DNA of 64,000 nt from Amyelois transitella (GCF_032362555.1 NC_083525.1:667501-731500); one strand, 5' to 3'. Shown: positions 37,622 to 50,039, numbered from the stretch's first letter. Notes: generated by a model not told the origin, from the letters alone. Translations and numbers: made by a program.

Positions 37622-37878
37622 ATACATACATATAATCACGTCTATATCCCTTGCGGGGTAGACAGAGCCAACAGTCTAGCAAAGACTGATAGGCCACGTT
37701 CAGCTATTTGGCATAATGATAGAATTGAGATTTAAATAGTGACAGGTTGCTAGCCCATCGCCTTAAAAAGAATCATAAGTTTGTAAGCCTGTCCCTTAGT
37801 CGCCTTTTACGACATCCATGGGAAAGAGATGGAGTGGTCCTATTCTTTTTGTATTGGTGCCGGGAACCACACGGCACG
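37622..37878 (-). repeat. Family A repeat, full length
   Basis: The stem-loop loop is altered to CAGTCTAGCAAAGACTG with the stem kept. Confidence 0.8.
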
Positions 37879-38229
37879 TTCCCACGTGTACGGGAAAAAA
37901 ACGGGAATTTAACTTCAATGCGAAGTGACGCTGCGCAAAAAAATTTTAAGTTCTTTAACAAATACAGTGGTCTCTGAATGTAGACTAACAAAGTATTATC
38001 ATGAATCATCTACAAACTTTTACTTTCAATAGTTAATAAGTAGTTCAGCAGTAAAACGAGGTTTGAATCGAGACGGGACACAAATCCGAGAGACTCAACG
38101 AAATCGAAAGTGTTGAGAGACTATCGACATTGTTGTCGATAAATATTGTCGATACTTTTGCAATTCGGATGAGTTAAATTAGTTAATAAAAAGTTTAAAT
38201 CAAATTCTATTCTAAGAAACATTAATTAA

Positions 38230-38426
38230 AGACTGATAGGCGACGTTTAGCTGTTAAGCTTAATGAAAGAATTGAGATTCAAATAGTGACAGATTGCTAG
38301 CTCATCGTTTAAAAAAAGAATCCCAAGTTTATAAACCTATCCCTAAGTCGCCTTTCTAGCCATCCATGGGAAGAGTTAAAGTGTCATTTTTCTTTTTCCT
38401 ATTAGTCCTGGGAACCCCAAGGCACC
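38230..38426 (-). repeat. Family A repeat, tail truncated
   Basis: From the stem-loop to a diverged 5' end. Confidence 0.68.
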
Positions 38427-38775
38427 TAAAGATAAATTTTAAATGTCTACTCTATTTGTAACAGATTCAAAATTATAATTCCGAATTCGCTTTAATATAT
38501 TCATTAACTTGCGTTATTACTTTCAAATTCACCACCATGATTGCAAGAAACATGACTACATCTTCTTCTGCTTCATAAATCATAATATATCGACGTTTCT
38601 TAAACATCGATACGAGCACAACACTAGCAGTCGTGATTTGAAACAGAAAGTGACGCGCGTGAGAACCGGGCCGCCCGGTACAAAACAACGTTGGAGTTGA
38701 GAAGTCGAAACTCGTGATCTAATGATTACTACACTTTTGTAATATTACGAGGGAATAATAAGGTTTATATTAATT

Positions 38776-39050
38776 CATTCATATAGTCACGTCCATATAC
38801 CTTGGAGGGTAGACAGAGTTAACTGTCTTGAAGAGACTGATAGGCCACGTTCAGCTGTTTGGCTTTAGGATAGAAATGAGATTCAAATAGTGACAGGTTG
38901 CTAGTCCATCGCCTTAAAGAAGAATCTCGAGTTTGTAAGCCTATCCCTTAGTCGGCTTTTACGACATCCGTGGTAAAGAGATATAGTGGTCCTGTTCTAT
39001 TTTATATTGGTGCTGGAAACCACCTGCCGTGTGGTTCCCTGCACCAACAT
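38776..39050 (-). repeat. Family A repeat followed by a short inverted 5' end
   Basis: Minus copy 38776-39023, then 39024-39050 repeats the hairpin end in plus orientation, giving a head-to-head junction. Confidence 0.7.
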
Positions 39051-39168
39051 AGACGTCAGACGGGAGTCGCTTCGTGTAAAAACTTGACTCACAGGATTCA
39101 TGGTCAAAGGCATACCCCGGGCTCCTCTTTAGAGTGGTGAGGATACAACCGGGACTAAAGCCAGGAGG
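39050..39168 (+). mobile_element. Family F SINE fragment (3' part)
   Basis: From GACGGGAGTCGCTTCGTG to the GGGACTAAAGCCAGGAGG end. Confidence 0.65.
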
Positions 39169-39236
39169 AAGAAGACAGAGAGATGAACCTACTCCTGTCT
39201 GGCCTCCGCAACTGCACGCTTACTTATTAAAAAGAC

Positions 39237-39474
39237 GTGCCGTGTGGTTCCCGGCACCATTAGAAAAAAGAATAGGACCACTCCATCTCTTTTTCCACGG
39301 ATGTCATAAAAACCGATAAAGGGATAGGCTTATAAACTTGGGATTCTTCTTTTAGGCGATGGGCTAGCAACCTGTCACTTTTCGAAACTCAATTCTATCA
39401 AAATTGAAGTGATCTATCAGTCTTTTCAAGACTGTTGGCTCAGTCGACCCCGCAAGGGATATAGACGTAATTAA
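39237..39474 (+). repeat. Family A repeat, tail lost
   Basis: Complete 5' end; ends GACGTAATTA. Confidence 0.78.
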
Positions 39475-39663
39475 AGATACCAGTTCTTGTTGTACCACCT
39501 TGAGAAACCACAAACTGTTCTGTTTCTGATTCATAATATCAACAGACATTACCTACCACTCAATAATCCTATCTGAATTGACGAAATCATTAATCTTTTC
39601 TAGTCCAGCAAATGCTAAGGAGTTGTTCAGACTGTGCAAGTAAAAAAACTACTACTGTCTCTC

Positions 39664-39812
39664 ATACATACATACATACAACAGTCTTGTTAAGACTGAT
39701 TGGCCACGTTATACTGTTTGGGTTAATGATAGAATTGAGATTCAAATAGTGACAGGTTGCTAGCCCATCGTCGAAAAGAAGAACCTCAAGTTTATAAGCC
39801 TGTCCCTTAGTT
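39664..39812 (-). repeat. Family A repeat, 5' half missing and CCC-GGG hairpin deleted
   Basis: ACAT tail runs directly into CAACAGTCTTG. Confidence 0.68.
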
Positions 39813-39827
39813 TAAGTTATCTAGTAA

Positions 39828-40053
39828 TGCCGTGTGGTTCCGGGCACCAGTACAAAAAAAGAATAGGACCACTCTATCTCTTTCCCATGGATGTCGTAAA
39901 AGGCGACTTAGGAAAGGCTTACAAATTTAGGATTCTTTTATAGGCGATGAGCTAGCAACCTGTCACTATTTGAATCTCAATTCTATGATTAAGCCAAACA
40001 GCTGAACGTGGCCATTCAGCAAGGGATATAGACGTGACCATATGTATGTATTT
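39828..40053 (+). repeat. Family A repeat with stem-loop deletion
   Basis: Jumps from GGCCATTCAG to CAAGGGATATAG. Confidence 0.75.
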
Positions 40054-40079
40054 ATATGTATTAAATATAGGTTCATATT

Positions 40080-40266
40080 ATGTTTGTATTATATTGTCTT
40101 GCTCTGCGCAAACGCCAATCTCCTGATTGGTTTCCTTCCACCCAAAGGTTGCTGGAAGAGATTGCATTAGCGATAAATCCGCCTTTGTACCGTCTCTGTC
40201 TGTTTTGTGCTCTTTTGTATGTTTCACTCTTATGGTGCAATAGATAATTTTATCTATCTATCAATC
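40080..40266 (+). mobile_element. LINE 3' UTR fragment
   Basis: Carries GGAAGAGATTGCATTAGCGA, AATCCGCCTTTGTACCG and a GTGCAATAGATAA end with ATCT repeats, the same architecture as the tail at 62633-62819. Confidence 0.6.
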
Positions 40267-40468
40267 TATCCTGTGCCGGGTCACAAACACTCCCCCAATG
40301 TGAACATAAACCGCCGAAATGTCACGGCGAACCATTCGCTGATAAGTGCAGTGCTTGTGAGAGCTAAGGATGCAACCTTTACGTGTAATTGCATGGAATA
40401 ATGCTCCAAATATCGAGTTGCATTACCTGCCATATCAACATTACTACCTATCTAAAATTTGTAATGGT

Positions 40469-40733
40469 ACAAACATACATACATACATATGGTCACGTCT
40501 CTTTCCCTTGCGGGGTAGACAGAGCCAACTATCTTAAAATGGCGGAATGGCCACGTTCAGTTTTTTGGCTTAATGATAGAATTGAGATTCAAATAGTGAC
40601 AGGTTGCTAGCCCATCAACTAAAAAAGAATCCCAAGTTTGTAAGCCTATCCCTTAGTCGCCTTTTACGAATCCATGGAAAAGAGATGGAGTGGCCCTATT
40701 CTTTTTTGTATTGGTGCCAGGAACCACACGATA
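40469..40733 (-). repeat. Family A repeat, full length
   Basis: All landmarks; ends GTGCCAGGAACCACACG. Confidence 0.8.
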
Positions 40734-40794
40734 TTGAAATGGTATTCAAATACAAGTGATAATTAGTATCCAGTTGACAAAACGTGTGGTAACT

Positions 40795-41028
40795 TAAGAA
40801 TAGAACCTTTTAATTTCTTTCTCATGGATGTCGTAAAAGGCGACTAAGGGATAGGCTTATAATTACTTGGGATTCCTCTTTTAGGCGATGGGCTAGCAAC
40901 CTGTCACTATTTAAATCTCAATTCCATCATAAAGCCAAACAGCTGAACGTGGCCTATCAGTCTTTTCAAGACTGTTGGCTCTGTCTACCCCGCAAGGGAT
41001 ATAGACGTGATTATATGTATGTATGTGT
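40795..41028 (+). repeat. Family A repeat, first ~40 bp lost
   Basis: Starts AAGAATAGAACC; ATGTATG tail. Confidence 0.76.
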
Positions 41029-41295
41029 TAGACTAAAAACCGCTTATCGTTATAAGTGGAAGCGAAGCTTTACCACGTGTCTGCCTGTGATAGATATGTG
41101 TTCAGACTTCTACGACCCCCTACATTATCATATCAGATAGTTGTGATAACGGACAACTTTCCATGCGTTGCGTCACACGCATGTATGTGTGGGACGCATG
41201 TGGCGTACCGTCGGCAGATTAATCTTCCTACTAAGTACATATAATATAATAAATGCGAAAGTTTACAAAACTTTGTTAATATTTTAAAAATGAAT

Positions 41296-41390
41296 ATACA
41301 TACATACATATCACGTCTATATCCCTTGCGGGGTAGACAGAGCTAACAGTCTTGTAGACTGATAGGCCACGTTCAGCTATTTAGCTTTAA
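41296..41390 (-). repeat. Family A repeat, 3' end only
   Basis: Stem shortened to AACAGTCTTGTAGACTG. Confidence 0.68.
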
Positions 41391-41570
41391 GACAGAAAAT
41401 GAATATTTTTTACTAATTATCAATACGTATAATAAAACAGTAAAAAAAAAATGTGTGTACAAGTATATTTTCAAAAAAAATAGTTAATAGTAAAGTAAAT
41501 TTAATAACCTTCGTATTTCCAATAAAACGCAAACGGAGTTGCGGGCAACAACTAGTATATACAGGTATTA

Positions 41571-41830
41571 ACATACATACATATGGTCACGTCTATATCC
41601 CTTGCGGGGTAGACAGAGCCAACAGTCTTGAAAAGACTGAATGGCCACGTTCAGCTATTTGGCTTAATGATAGAATTGAGATTCAAATAGTGACATGTTG
41701 CTAGCCCATCGCCTAAAAGAGGAATCCCAAGTTTATAAGCATATCCCTTAGTCGCCTTTTACGAAATCCATGGGAAAGAGATGGAGTGGTCCTATTCTCT
41801 TTTGTAATGGTGCCGGGAACCACACGGCAA
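41571..41830 (-). repeat. Family A repeat, full length, near consensus
   Basis: All landmarks; among the least diverged copies. Confidence 0.82.
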
Positions 41831-41959
41831 GGCACAATACAGGTATTAAATGTGCGACCGAGTCTCTCGGTGACGGCACGGATAATGTAACATGATTCGT
41901 AACGTCCGAGATAAAATAAAGGTACGTTACGTGCGCGTTTAATACCTGTAGTATTTAGA

Positions 41960-42232
41960 ACTTGCTGTGCCCGCAACTTCGTCCGCGTAGAATAGTTATT
42001 TTGGGCATCATTGAAGCCCTCAAGGATGAATAATTTTCCCCGTTTTTTTTCACATTTTCCATTATTTCTTCGCTCCTAATAGTTGCAGCGTGATGTTATA
42101 GAGCCTAAAGCCTTCCTCGATAGAAGTTCTATTCAATGTAAAATGATTTTCTATTCGAACCAGTAGTTCCTGAGATTAGCGCGTTCAAACAAACAAATAA
42201 ACAAACTCTTCCGCTTTATAATATTAGTATAG
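41960..42232 (+). repeat. Family D repeat, full length
   Basis: TGTGCCCGCAACTTCGTCCG to ATATTAGTATAGG. Confidence 0.77.
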
Positions 42233-42596
42233 GTTCAACGCAAAAGTTTAAAATCAATAAATTATATTTCTGCAATTTTTCTGCCGACCATACCAAAACC
42301 TAATTCAGTACCGCACATTGCTTCAATAAATACACTTGCACTTATATTACAAACAGATTTTCCATCATCACCGACCTTATTCACCTGTTAATTAAGTCTA
42401 TAATGAAGTTTCTTGACTGCACAATATGTTGGCAAGGAGCTTGCGGTGAACTAGTCAGGTTTCCAGAAGGTGTAATGATCAAATGTAGAAAGTACTGGGT
42501 GTGTGTGTCTGTCTGTCCTTTTTTGTGAACTCGTTCTTATTAAATGATTTTAGGTTAACTAGTTCAAATGCATGATTAGCTATAAGTTAAATTTAT

Positions 42597-42661
42597 ACAT
42601 ACATACATACATATAAACACGTCTATATCCCTTGCGGGGTAGACAGAGCCAACAGTCTTTC
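42597..42661 (-). repeat. Family A repeat, last ~65 bp
   Basis: ACAT microsatellite, AACACGTCTATATCCC, GGGGTAGACAGAGCC. Confidence 0.65.
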
Positions 42662-42839
42662 TTATTTCAACCAAATCGGTTAAAGCTTTTTCATTAATTT
42701 TCTTTGAAGTTCAAATAGAACTGGAACTTTTTAATTTTTAATTTCTGATAAGGGAAAATAATACGCATGTTCTTTTATTTTGGAAATAAAACCTCAAACA
42801 ACAAATTAATTATCTCACATAGGACAGGAGTTATGTCAT

Positions 42840-42965
42840 ACATAAATACATACATATAATCGCGTATTAATCCCTTACAGTGTGACCACTGCCAACAGTC
42901 TTGAAAGAACTGAAAGCATTGAGATTCAAATAGTGACAGCTTGCTAGCACATTGTCTAAAAGATG
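42840..42965 (-). repeat. Family A repeat, 3' half, diverged
   Basis: ATAATCGCGTATTAATCCC to the GTCTAAAAGATG region. Confidence 0.6.
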
Positions 42966-43244
42966 GGTCAATTTTGTCACGATTATGATTTATCAAATCC
43001 AAAGAAAAGATTGATTAACAACTCTAGATTAAGTACAAATCCGTTGAAAATCGGCTCAAAATTAAATGTCGTTACATAATGCGCGCGCGCACCGGAAAAA
43101 TTGTAACCGCCTTTACGAAAGAATCATTTATTGCGTTTGCGCCGATTTCTCGGTAAATTGTATCAATTTAATACAATTAGCGTTTTTAAAGCTACACCTG
43201 CCTGATACTTGTTAAATGAATGGGCTATTTTAAAGATTGTGATT

Positions 43245-43475
43245 GTGTCGTGTGGTTCCCGGCGCCAATATAAAAAAGAATAGAACCACTCCATCTCTTT
43301 CACGTGGATGTCGTAAAAGACGACTAAGGGATAGGCTTTTAACCTTGGGATTCCTCTTTTAGGCGATGGGTTAGCAACCTGTCACTATTTCACTGTTGGT
43401 CTTTCAAGACTGCTGGCTCTGTTTACCCCGCAAGGGATTATAGACGTGATTTTATGAATGAATGAATGAATGAAT
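43245..43475 (+). repeat. Family A repeat with GAAT instead of ATGT tail
   Basis: 5' end intact; tail is four GAAT units. Confidence 0.76.
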
Positions 43476-43483
43476 TTTAGAAA

Positions 43484-43660
43484 TGAAAGCGACTAGGGTG
43501 TAGGCTTTTAAACTTGGGATTCCTCCTGCAACCTGTCACTATTTGAATCTCAATTCTAACATCAAGCCAAACAGCTAAACGTGGCCTATAAGTCTTTTTA
43601 AAACTGTTGGCTCCGTCTACCCCGCAATGGATATAGACGTGCCTTCATGTATGTATGTAC
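43484..43660 (+). repeat. Family A repeat, 5' truncated
   Basis: Directly follows the previous copy in the same orientation. Confidence 0.7.
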
Positions 43661-43879
43661 TCCATCCACAACTAATTACGCAATATTAATGAGTGTATCA
43701 GCCCAGAGACAGATAGTTCAGGTCACAAACGAATGATTCGGAATCAGCTGAATTGACAAAAACTGTAAACAAGACGATTATATAACGACCTTTTGGTTTT
43801 AAGCCGAAACCTTCGCCTTGAAGAAAATGTGACAGATCTATACAGTGATGTAATAAAGATAGGGTTCCAAGCAGCGATC

Positions 43880-43945
43880 GAAGGAGTCTGGTTGTTTTTT
43901 TTTTTTTTGGAGTTTGGTGGAATTGGATTTTTTTTTTTTTTGGGA
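43880..43945. repeat. Two T-homopolymer tracts
   Basis: Two T runs of about 14-15 separated by a GGAGTTTGGTGGAATTGGA segment. Confidence 0.6.
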
Positions 43946-44282
43946 GGAAACTTTGAAACTTTTCGATCAAATATTTTTATAGAAAAAAATGGTTTATTGA
44001 CAAAGAATTTTCACAGCTAGGTATGTAGTTAGTTATAAGGAATATTTTTGTGAGCTTCCAACAAAAATATACTTGTTATTTTTTTACTTTCGATCAATCA
44101 TCTGAACAACCAATCGTAGAGTTTTATTTCATATTTTGTTATGTATTTGTTCTTAATGAAAACCTCAGTGTTTCGTCCAAATACGCTGTGTAATCAACTA
44201 CACAGTATGGTAAAAATTTAATTAAAATATTGACAATTAATTCACTGTCTTCGACGTAAGGAATAAGGACGTGATATATGTA

Positions 44283-44512
44283 TGCTCTCTTCTTCTTCCT
44301 CCTGGCTTCAGTCCCGGTTGCATCCTCACCACTCTGGAGAGAAGCCCGGGGTATGCCTTTGACCATGGATTGGGTGAGTCAGGTTTTACACGAAGCGACT
44401 CCGCAACCTTTGCAAGTAAACCTAACCCGTACCTATTGGATCCATGGTTACACTACCAGTTCCCTGAATGTGCAGGTTTCCTCACGATGTTTACCCTCAC
44501 CGTAAGAGCATA
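44283..44512 (-). mobile_element. Family F SINE, head truncated
   Basis: Same segment as the copy at 37318 with small internal deletions. Confidence 0.68.
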
Positions 44513-44519
44513 TAAAATA

Positions 44520-45330
44520 GCTTTTAAAAAGATACAACACAGAGAAACAGAACCATTTCAGAAATCCGATTCACGCTTGACCAGTTATCGGGTGCCCACT
44601 AATTTTTCGGTATTCATTCATTTAGTAGATCTTTATCTAAAACCTGTAGCGATACTTAACAAATATTAATGCAATATTGCTCAAGAGATAGATTACTCGA
44701 GATTTTGCGTGTACAAGCAAATCGAGTTAGTTTTTACACAATATTTTAAAGGTCAGGTTACACATAGATAATTTTTGCGTGTTATAAACTGGGTTATAAA
44801 TAACATAATGTAAGTACTCTACACGGCAGTAAGATAAAACGCAAAAAATTAATGATATATATAAAAATTATGCCTGACATGTTTAGTTTAGTCGCCAAAA
44901 TAATAAATGATTGTGTTTTAACTAAATAATTTTATGTTAAATTGTATTACAAATACCATGTTTAAAGATATTAATTTCATTTCATCAAAATTCAAAACCA
45001 TTCCGACACAATCATAATTAAAAAAATTAATAGGTAAACAATGAAATTTAATTTAATTAACAATATTTAAGTTAAATTATAAAAAGAAAATAAACATATA
45101 ATTAAACTAGACTTATAATAAAACTACCTAATTAAAATAAAGTTTAGTTCCTGACCTGCAAACTAAAAAATTCTGTTGAAAATCCAGGTAAGTATTCTCC
45201 AAATTCAAAGAGATAATAATAACATAACATAGAGCATATTTCACTTTTTTTTTAAATTGATGTAAGAACTTATTCTTTACAACAAAAACCAAGGGAAAAA
45301 AAAATAAAAAAAAAATCACGGCCGATTCGT
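44520..45330. other. AT-rich DNA, no gene seen
   Basis: Low-complexity A/T sequence; no conserved frame or repeat match. Confidence 0.4.
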
Positions 45331-45339
45331 AAACTTTTT

Positions 45340-45660
45340 AGCAATTAAAAACACCATCTCATTGGCCAGCTTCAATGTCAAAAAAGACTGAAGCGTACAA
45401 CGCGACCTTAGCGGTCTGTGAAAAAATACATCCCCGAGATTAACCATACAATTACCAGTTGCAACATTTGACCCCGAAATGGCGGGTCCATCTCGGGCCA
45501 AAGCTGCCTCAGTTTGTAAAAGCGACGCGCGTGCGACACACGCGCCGGTAGCGCCCTCTACGCGAGTTTGAAACGTGTTCGATTTTTCCAATTTTCAATT
45601 TTGTCTGTTTGAATTGTGAGTGCTGTTGTTGACTTTGGAATTAGAAGGCAAGTGATTTTT
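45340..45660. promoter_or_regulatory. GC- and CpG-rich island, possible promoter
   Basis: About 250 bp that is clearly GC-richer than its surroundings, with GCGACGCGCGTGCGAC and GCGCCGGTAGCGCCCTC. It holds a 91-codon minus-strand frame that does not resemble a known family. It could be a TATA-less promoter with a short 5' exon, but no coding exon was found nearby. Confidence 0.25.
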
Positions 45661-45756
45661 TTTAAATGTAAATTAAGTCAATTCTAAGATTTTAAATCAG
45701 ATTTAATTATTAGCATTCGTCCAAGATTTAGATTTAAGAGATCTATATTTGTAAAT

Positions 45757-45925
45757 TGGTGTCCGGTGAAAATGTTGCAGTGTAGTTTGTTCCGCCGCTT
45801 CTTCTTCACGTGCGCTTAGGAAGCGGTAGTAGATATATTTATATTTAAGTGATGTGCCGTCAATAAGTAATCCCTGGTATCCAATTTTGAAAATGAATCT
45901 ATTCTATTCTATTTCAATATTAAAA
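45757..45925 (-). repeat. Family E repeat
   Basis: Minus-strand copy ending ATTCTATTCTATTT; TTGTTCCGCCGCTTCTTC present. Confidence 0.7.
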
Positions 45926-46293
45926 ATCATAATATTTTATAGGGAACATGGTTATTTTCCTTAATATGGTAATATCCAATGATTTACATGATGAGAAAAA
46001 TAATACTTACAGTTCGAAGAAACAATGTTCAATTAAGTTTTCAAGATCTAAGCATACAAACTTACAGACATAAGGATACAGGCCGGAAGCAAGTTTGTTT
46101 TGTAGGTACTATGTGTATTTTGATGAAATTTGATACACGGGTAGAAATCTTCCCGTAAATGCGAAAGTACGTAAGGATATGTGTATGTATGTTTGTTTCT
46201 CAAAATCTAAATTCCCACAGGAGCGAGCCTCGTGGCGCAGCTAGTTTAAAATAAATAAAAACTAACAAGAAAGAAAACCTAAGTAAGAGAAAT

Positions 46294-46524
46294 ACATACA
46301 CATAGCCACGTCTTTATCTATTGCGGGGTAGACAGAGCCAAAAGTCTTGAAAAGACTGAATGGCCACGTTCAGCTATTTGGCTTAATGATAGAATTGAGA
46401 TTCAAATAGTGACAGGTTGCTAACCCATCGCCTAAAAAAGAATCCCAAGTTTGTTAGCCTATCCCCTAGTCGCCTTTAACGAAATCCATGGGAAGAGATG
46501 GAGTGGCCGGGAACCACACGGCAC
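46294..46524 (-). repeat. Family A repeat
   Basis: Full apart from ~30 bp lost near the 5' end. Confidence 0.78.
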
Positions 46525-46708
46525 CAAGACAAAAAATGAGAGAAGATAAAAAAAATAAATAAATTTAAAATACAATATTATGAACATAAAATGAAAACAC
46601 ATTTGACAATAAAAATTATATCTGACATTTTTTCCTAACTAAACAAAACCATGGCAACCGTTGCTATGGCGACATAAAGAAGGTATAAATCTTGTGATCA
46701 CCACAATT

Positions 46709-46965
46709 GGTGGCTTCTGTGGCGCAGCGGTAGTACGCTTGTCTGTGACACCGGAGGTCCCGGGTTCGAATCCCGGTCAGGGCATGATGAGAAAAGATCT
46801 TTTTCTGATTGGCCTGGGTCTTGGATGTTTATCTATATAAGTATTTATTATAAAATATAGTATTGTTGAGTTAGTATTTCGTAACACAAGTCTCGAACTT
46901 ACATCGAGGCTAACTCAATCTGTGTAATTTGTCCCGTATATATTTATTTATTTATTTATTATTAT
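46709..46965 (+). mobile_element. Family C SINE with long TTTA tail
   Basis: Complete head; the tail expands into TTTA repeats to about 46980. Confidence 0.83.
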
Positions 46966-47227
46966 TTATTTATTTATTTAATTGTTTACAACCTGACAAC
47001 AACCCGTTTCTCCCGGCGTCGTCTGGAGCCATCTCACGGCCTCGACAACATTGTAGGTACTTACACTTTCAATTCACGACTCGCATTCGCTTTGTTCCGT
47101 TCCGTTCCGTTCCATCCGGAATTGTACAGTCGATGACATAATTTTTAATTTTTATTTTATGAACTGAAATATTTTTTTTTTAAATCAAAACTTTTATTCA
47201 TTATTATGGGACATTTTAATATCACTT

Positions 47228-47416
47228 AATAATCTTGATCAAATTAAGGAAGTCCTGGCAAAGGGTCACGTCAAGAGTACCCGAAACCGCCGAGCTTGCA
47301 TGACTTTTCATGACTTATAAATGTTGATGAAGCGAAGGAAGTATGCAGAGATAGTCGATCGATGTAGTCACTGCCTACCCCTCCGGGATAGAGGCGTGCT
47401 TTTATATATGTATGTT
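47228..47416 (+). mobile_element. Family B LINE 3' fragment, frameshifted
   Basis: CTTGATCAAATTAAGGAAGT to an ATGTATG tail; indels break the frame. Confidence 0.7.
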
Positions 47417-47507
47417 GTCACATTCCTTTATAGTATAAAAAATATAAGTATATGTAGGTATATCGGTGTTACTATTCTACTGCGATGTGTGTAATAAAAA
47501 AAAATTA

Positions 47508-47754
47508 CATACATACATGGACACGTTTATATCCCTTGCGGGGTAGACAGAGCCAACAGTCTTGAAAAGACTGATTGGCCACGTTCAGCTATTTGGCTTA
47601 ATGATAGAATTGAGATTAAAATAGTGCCAGGTTTTTAGCCCATCGCCTAAAAAAGTTGGTAAGCCTATCCCTTAGTCGCCTTTTACGACATCCATGGGAA
47701 AGAGATGGAGTGGTCCAATTCTTTTTTGTATTGGTGCCGGGAACCACACGGCAC
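47508..47754 (-). repeat. Family A repeat, near full length
   Basis: All landmarks; small internal deletion. Confidence 0.8.
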
Positions 47755-48010
47755 TTAAAAAAAATCTCTTAATCTAATCAGCATAGTTAGGTATAGTGTA
47801 TTTTCCAACGAACAATACATATAGTTGCATTGTCTTCCTTTCGGTAATAAAGTTGAACCTATCACCGGTCAATTAAGCAAAACATGTTTTGTTTCATACA
47901 TATTTCCTCCGTATCTTTTTTTGAGATTAACAGGAGAAGGAGAGAGAGATGATATGACATATGACCCTTAGAGCGTGCCTTATCAACAAAAACCAAAAAG
48001 TGGAGAGAAA

Positions 48011-48166
48011 GTGTGCCGTGTGGTTCCCGGCACCAATAAAAAAAGAATAGGACTACTCCATCTCGTTCCCATGGTCTTTACAAGACATGGCCTATCAGTC
48101 TTATCAAGACTGTTTGCTCTGTCTACCCCGTAGGGGATGTAGACGTGATCATATGTATGTGTGTAA
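48011..48166 (+). repeat. Family A repeat with ~100-bp internal deletion
   Basis: 5' end to CCCATGG, then resumes at the stem-loop region. Confidence 0.75.
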
Positions 48167-48195
48167 GTTAACCACATAAATAAGACTTGTATTGT

Positions 48196-48266
48196 GTCTT
48201 TTCAAGCCAGTTGGCTCTGTCTACCCCGTAAGGGATATGGACGTGCTCATATGTATGTATGTGTAA
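48196..48266 (+). repeat. Family A repeat, 3' end
   Basis: GTCTTTTCAAGCCAG to an ATGTATGTATG tail. Confidence 0.68.
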
Positions 48267-48544
48267 TGAGACTTGTATTATGTGTTTACCAGTGATTCTA
48301 ATGAGTGCAGTTAGTACCGCTTGCATAAACTCATTAAGCTGATAAGACTTGATGCTCGGTGAGTCATTATGCTAATGACGTTGGTGCGTGTGCGCAGCTT
48401 TGCAGATTTTGATGAATGTACTTGGTTCTTCATCCGTCTTATCGGGGAAATAAGTCTTATGATATGTATTATATACATATATGTATGATATATGTATATA
48501 AGATTTATATACCTTATATGTATCATCACTACATAGTATAAAAC

Positions 48545-48715
48545 AAAGTCGCTATTTTAGTCTGTTTGTCTGTATGCTTGAATCTTTAAAATTACGCAAC
48601 GAATTTTGATGCGGTTTTTTGTAACAGGTAGAGAGATTCAAGAGGAAGGTTTTTATGTATAATAACATTAATAATTTTGCACCCGTGCGAAGCCGGGGCG
48701 GGTCGCTAGTATATA
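48545..48715 (-). repeat. Family D-like repeat, divergent
   Basis: Ends GCACCCGTGCGAAGCCGGGG on the plus strand; CTGTTTGTCTGTATG tail side. Confidence 0.5.
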
Positions 48716-48792
48716 TATAAGCATAGAGTCTCTTCTTCCTCCTGGCGTTATCTCTCTGGAGAGGAGCCCAGGGTCTGCTATTGATATGTAAA

Positions 48793-48882
48793 CAACACAT
48801 ATGATTACGTCTATATCCCTTGCGAGATAGACAGAACCAGCAGCCTTGAAAGGCCACGTTCAGCTATTAGGCTTTTAGTCGA
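48793..48882 (-). repeat. Family A repeat, 3' end
   Basis: Starts ATATGATTACGTCTATATCC. Confidence 0.62.
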
Positions 48883-48941
48883 TCAGTCTTTTTTTAATTT
48901 AAAGAAGACTAGCGCTCTGCCGTGGCTTCGCACGGGTGTAT

Positions 48942-49182
48942 AAATATAAATATATGCAAGACAAATTATACTGATTGAGTTAGCCTCAAGGTAAGTTCGA
49001 AACTTGTGTTACGAGATACTAACTCAACGATACTATATTTTATAATAAATACTTATATACATTAACATCCAAGACCCAGGCCAATCAGAGAAAGTTCGTT
49101 TCTTATCATCCCCTGGCCGGGATTCGAACCCGGGACCTCCAGTGTCACAGACAAGCGGTCTACCGCTGCGCCACAGAGGCCG
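48942..49182 (-). mobile_element. Family C SINE
   Basis: Complete minus-strand copy with boxes A and B. Confidence 0.8.
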
Positions 49183-49602
49183 TCAATTATTTATTTATTG
49201 CACACACTCTGATAAATACATTGTTCATTTTCAAAGTTAGAGTATACTAGTACGCCAATGACGTTTATAAAAAAAAATCTTCTAACAGCATCAATGCTGT
49301 AGTAACACAATCTTATCATGCAACATTTTCCACATTTAATGTTAAATATAATGCGATTCGGCGTCAAATAATTCTCAGTTCACCGCATCATAATTTGCTG
49401 CACATCATTTTGAGTGCATTACATTGCGTTACAACACAGATTGCACCCATTGTTAACGCGAGATGTGGAGCTGACAGACAGACACGCGACTTGATGCGAA
49501 CGATGCTAAATAATATGGGGCAAAGATAAGGATTTCTTGGTAAGTAATATTATTTAATTTGTCGTAATGAAGGTATGTCAGTATCCATAGCGACTGTGTT
49601 CT

Positions 49603-49870
49603 ACATACACACATATAGTCACGTCTATATCCCTTACGGGGTAGACAAAGCCAATAGTCCCGAAAAGACTGAATAGCCACGTTCAGCTGCTCGGCTTAAT
49701 GATGGAATTGAGATCCAAATAGTGACAGGTTGCCCTTTTTTTAGCCCATCGCCTAAAAAAAGGATCGCAATTTTATAAGCCTATCCCTTAGTCGCCTTTT
49801 ACGACATCCATGGGAAAGAGATGGAGTGGTCCAATTCTTTTTTGTATTGGTGCCGGGAACCACACGGCAC
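49603..49870 (-). repeat. Family A repeat, full length
   Basis: All landmarks present. Confidence 0.8.
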
Positions 49871-50039
49871 ACACTGTGTTCTTTAATTTGTTATATATAT
49901 GTATTTTTATGTGCAATAAAGAGTTATAAACAAACAAACTTCTTGTAGTCGAAAACAAGACGGGGTCAGAATCATCTCAACGGTATCAACGTTACAACGA
50001 ACAGTTTGTTTTGCAATAACAATAACAGTTAACCCTTTG

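Noticed and set aside
43793..44020. 75-codon frame across the poly-T tracts
   Set aside because: Mostly homopolymer-coded Phe; low complexity.
45316..45591. 91-codon minus-strand frame in the CpG-rich island
   Set aside because: No known domain, high GC makes random frames long, and no splice or poly(A) support was found.
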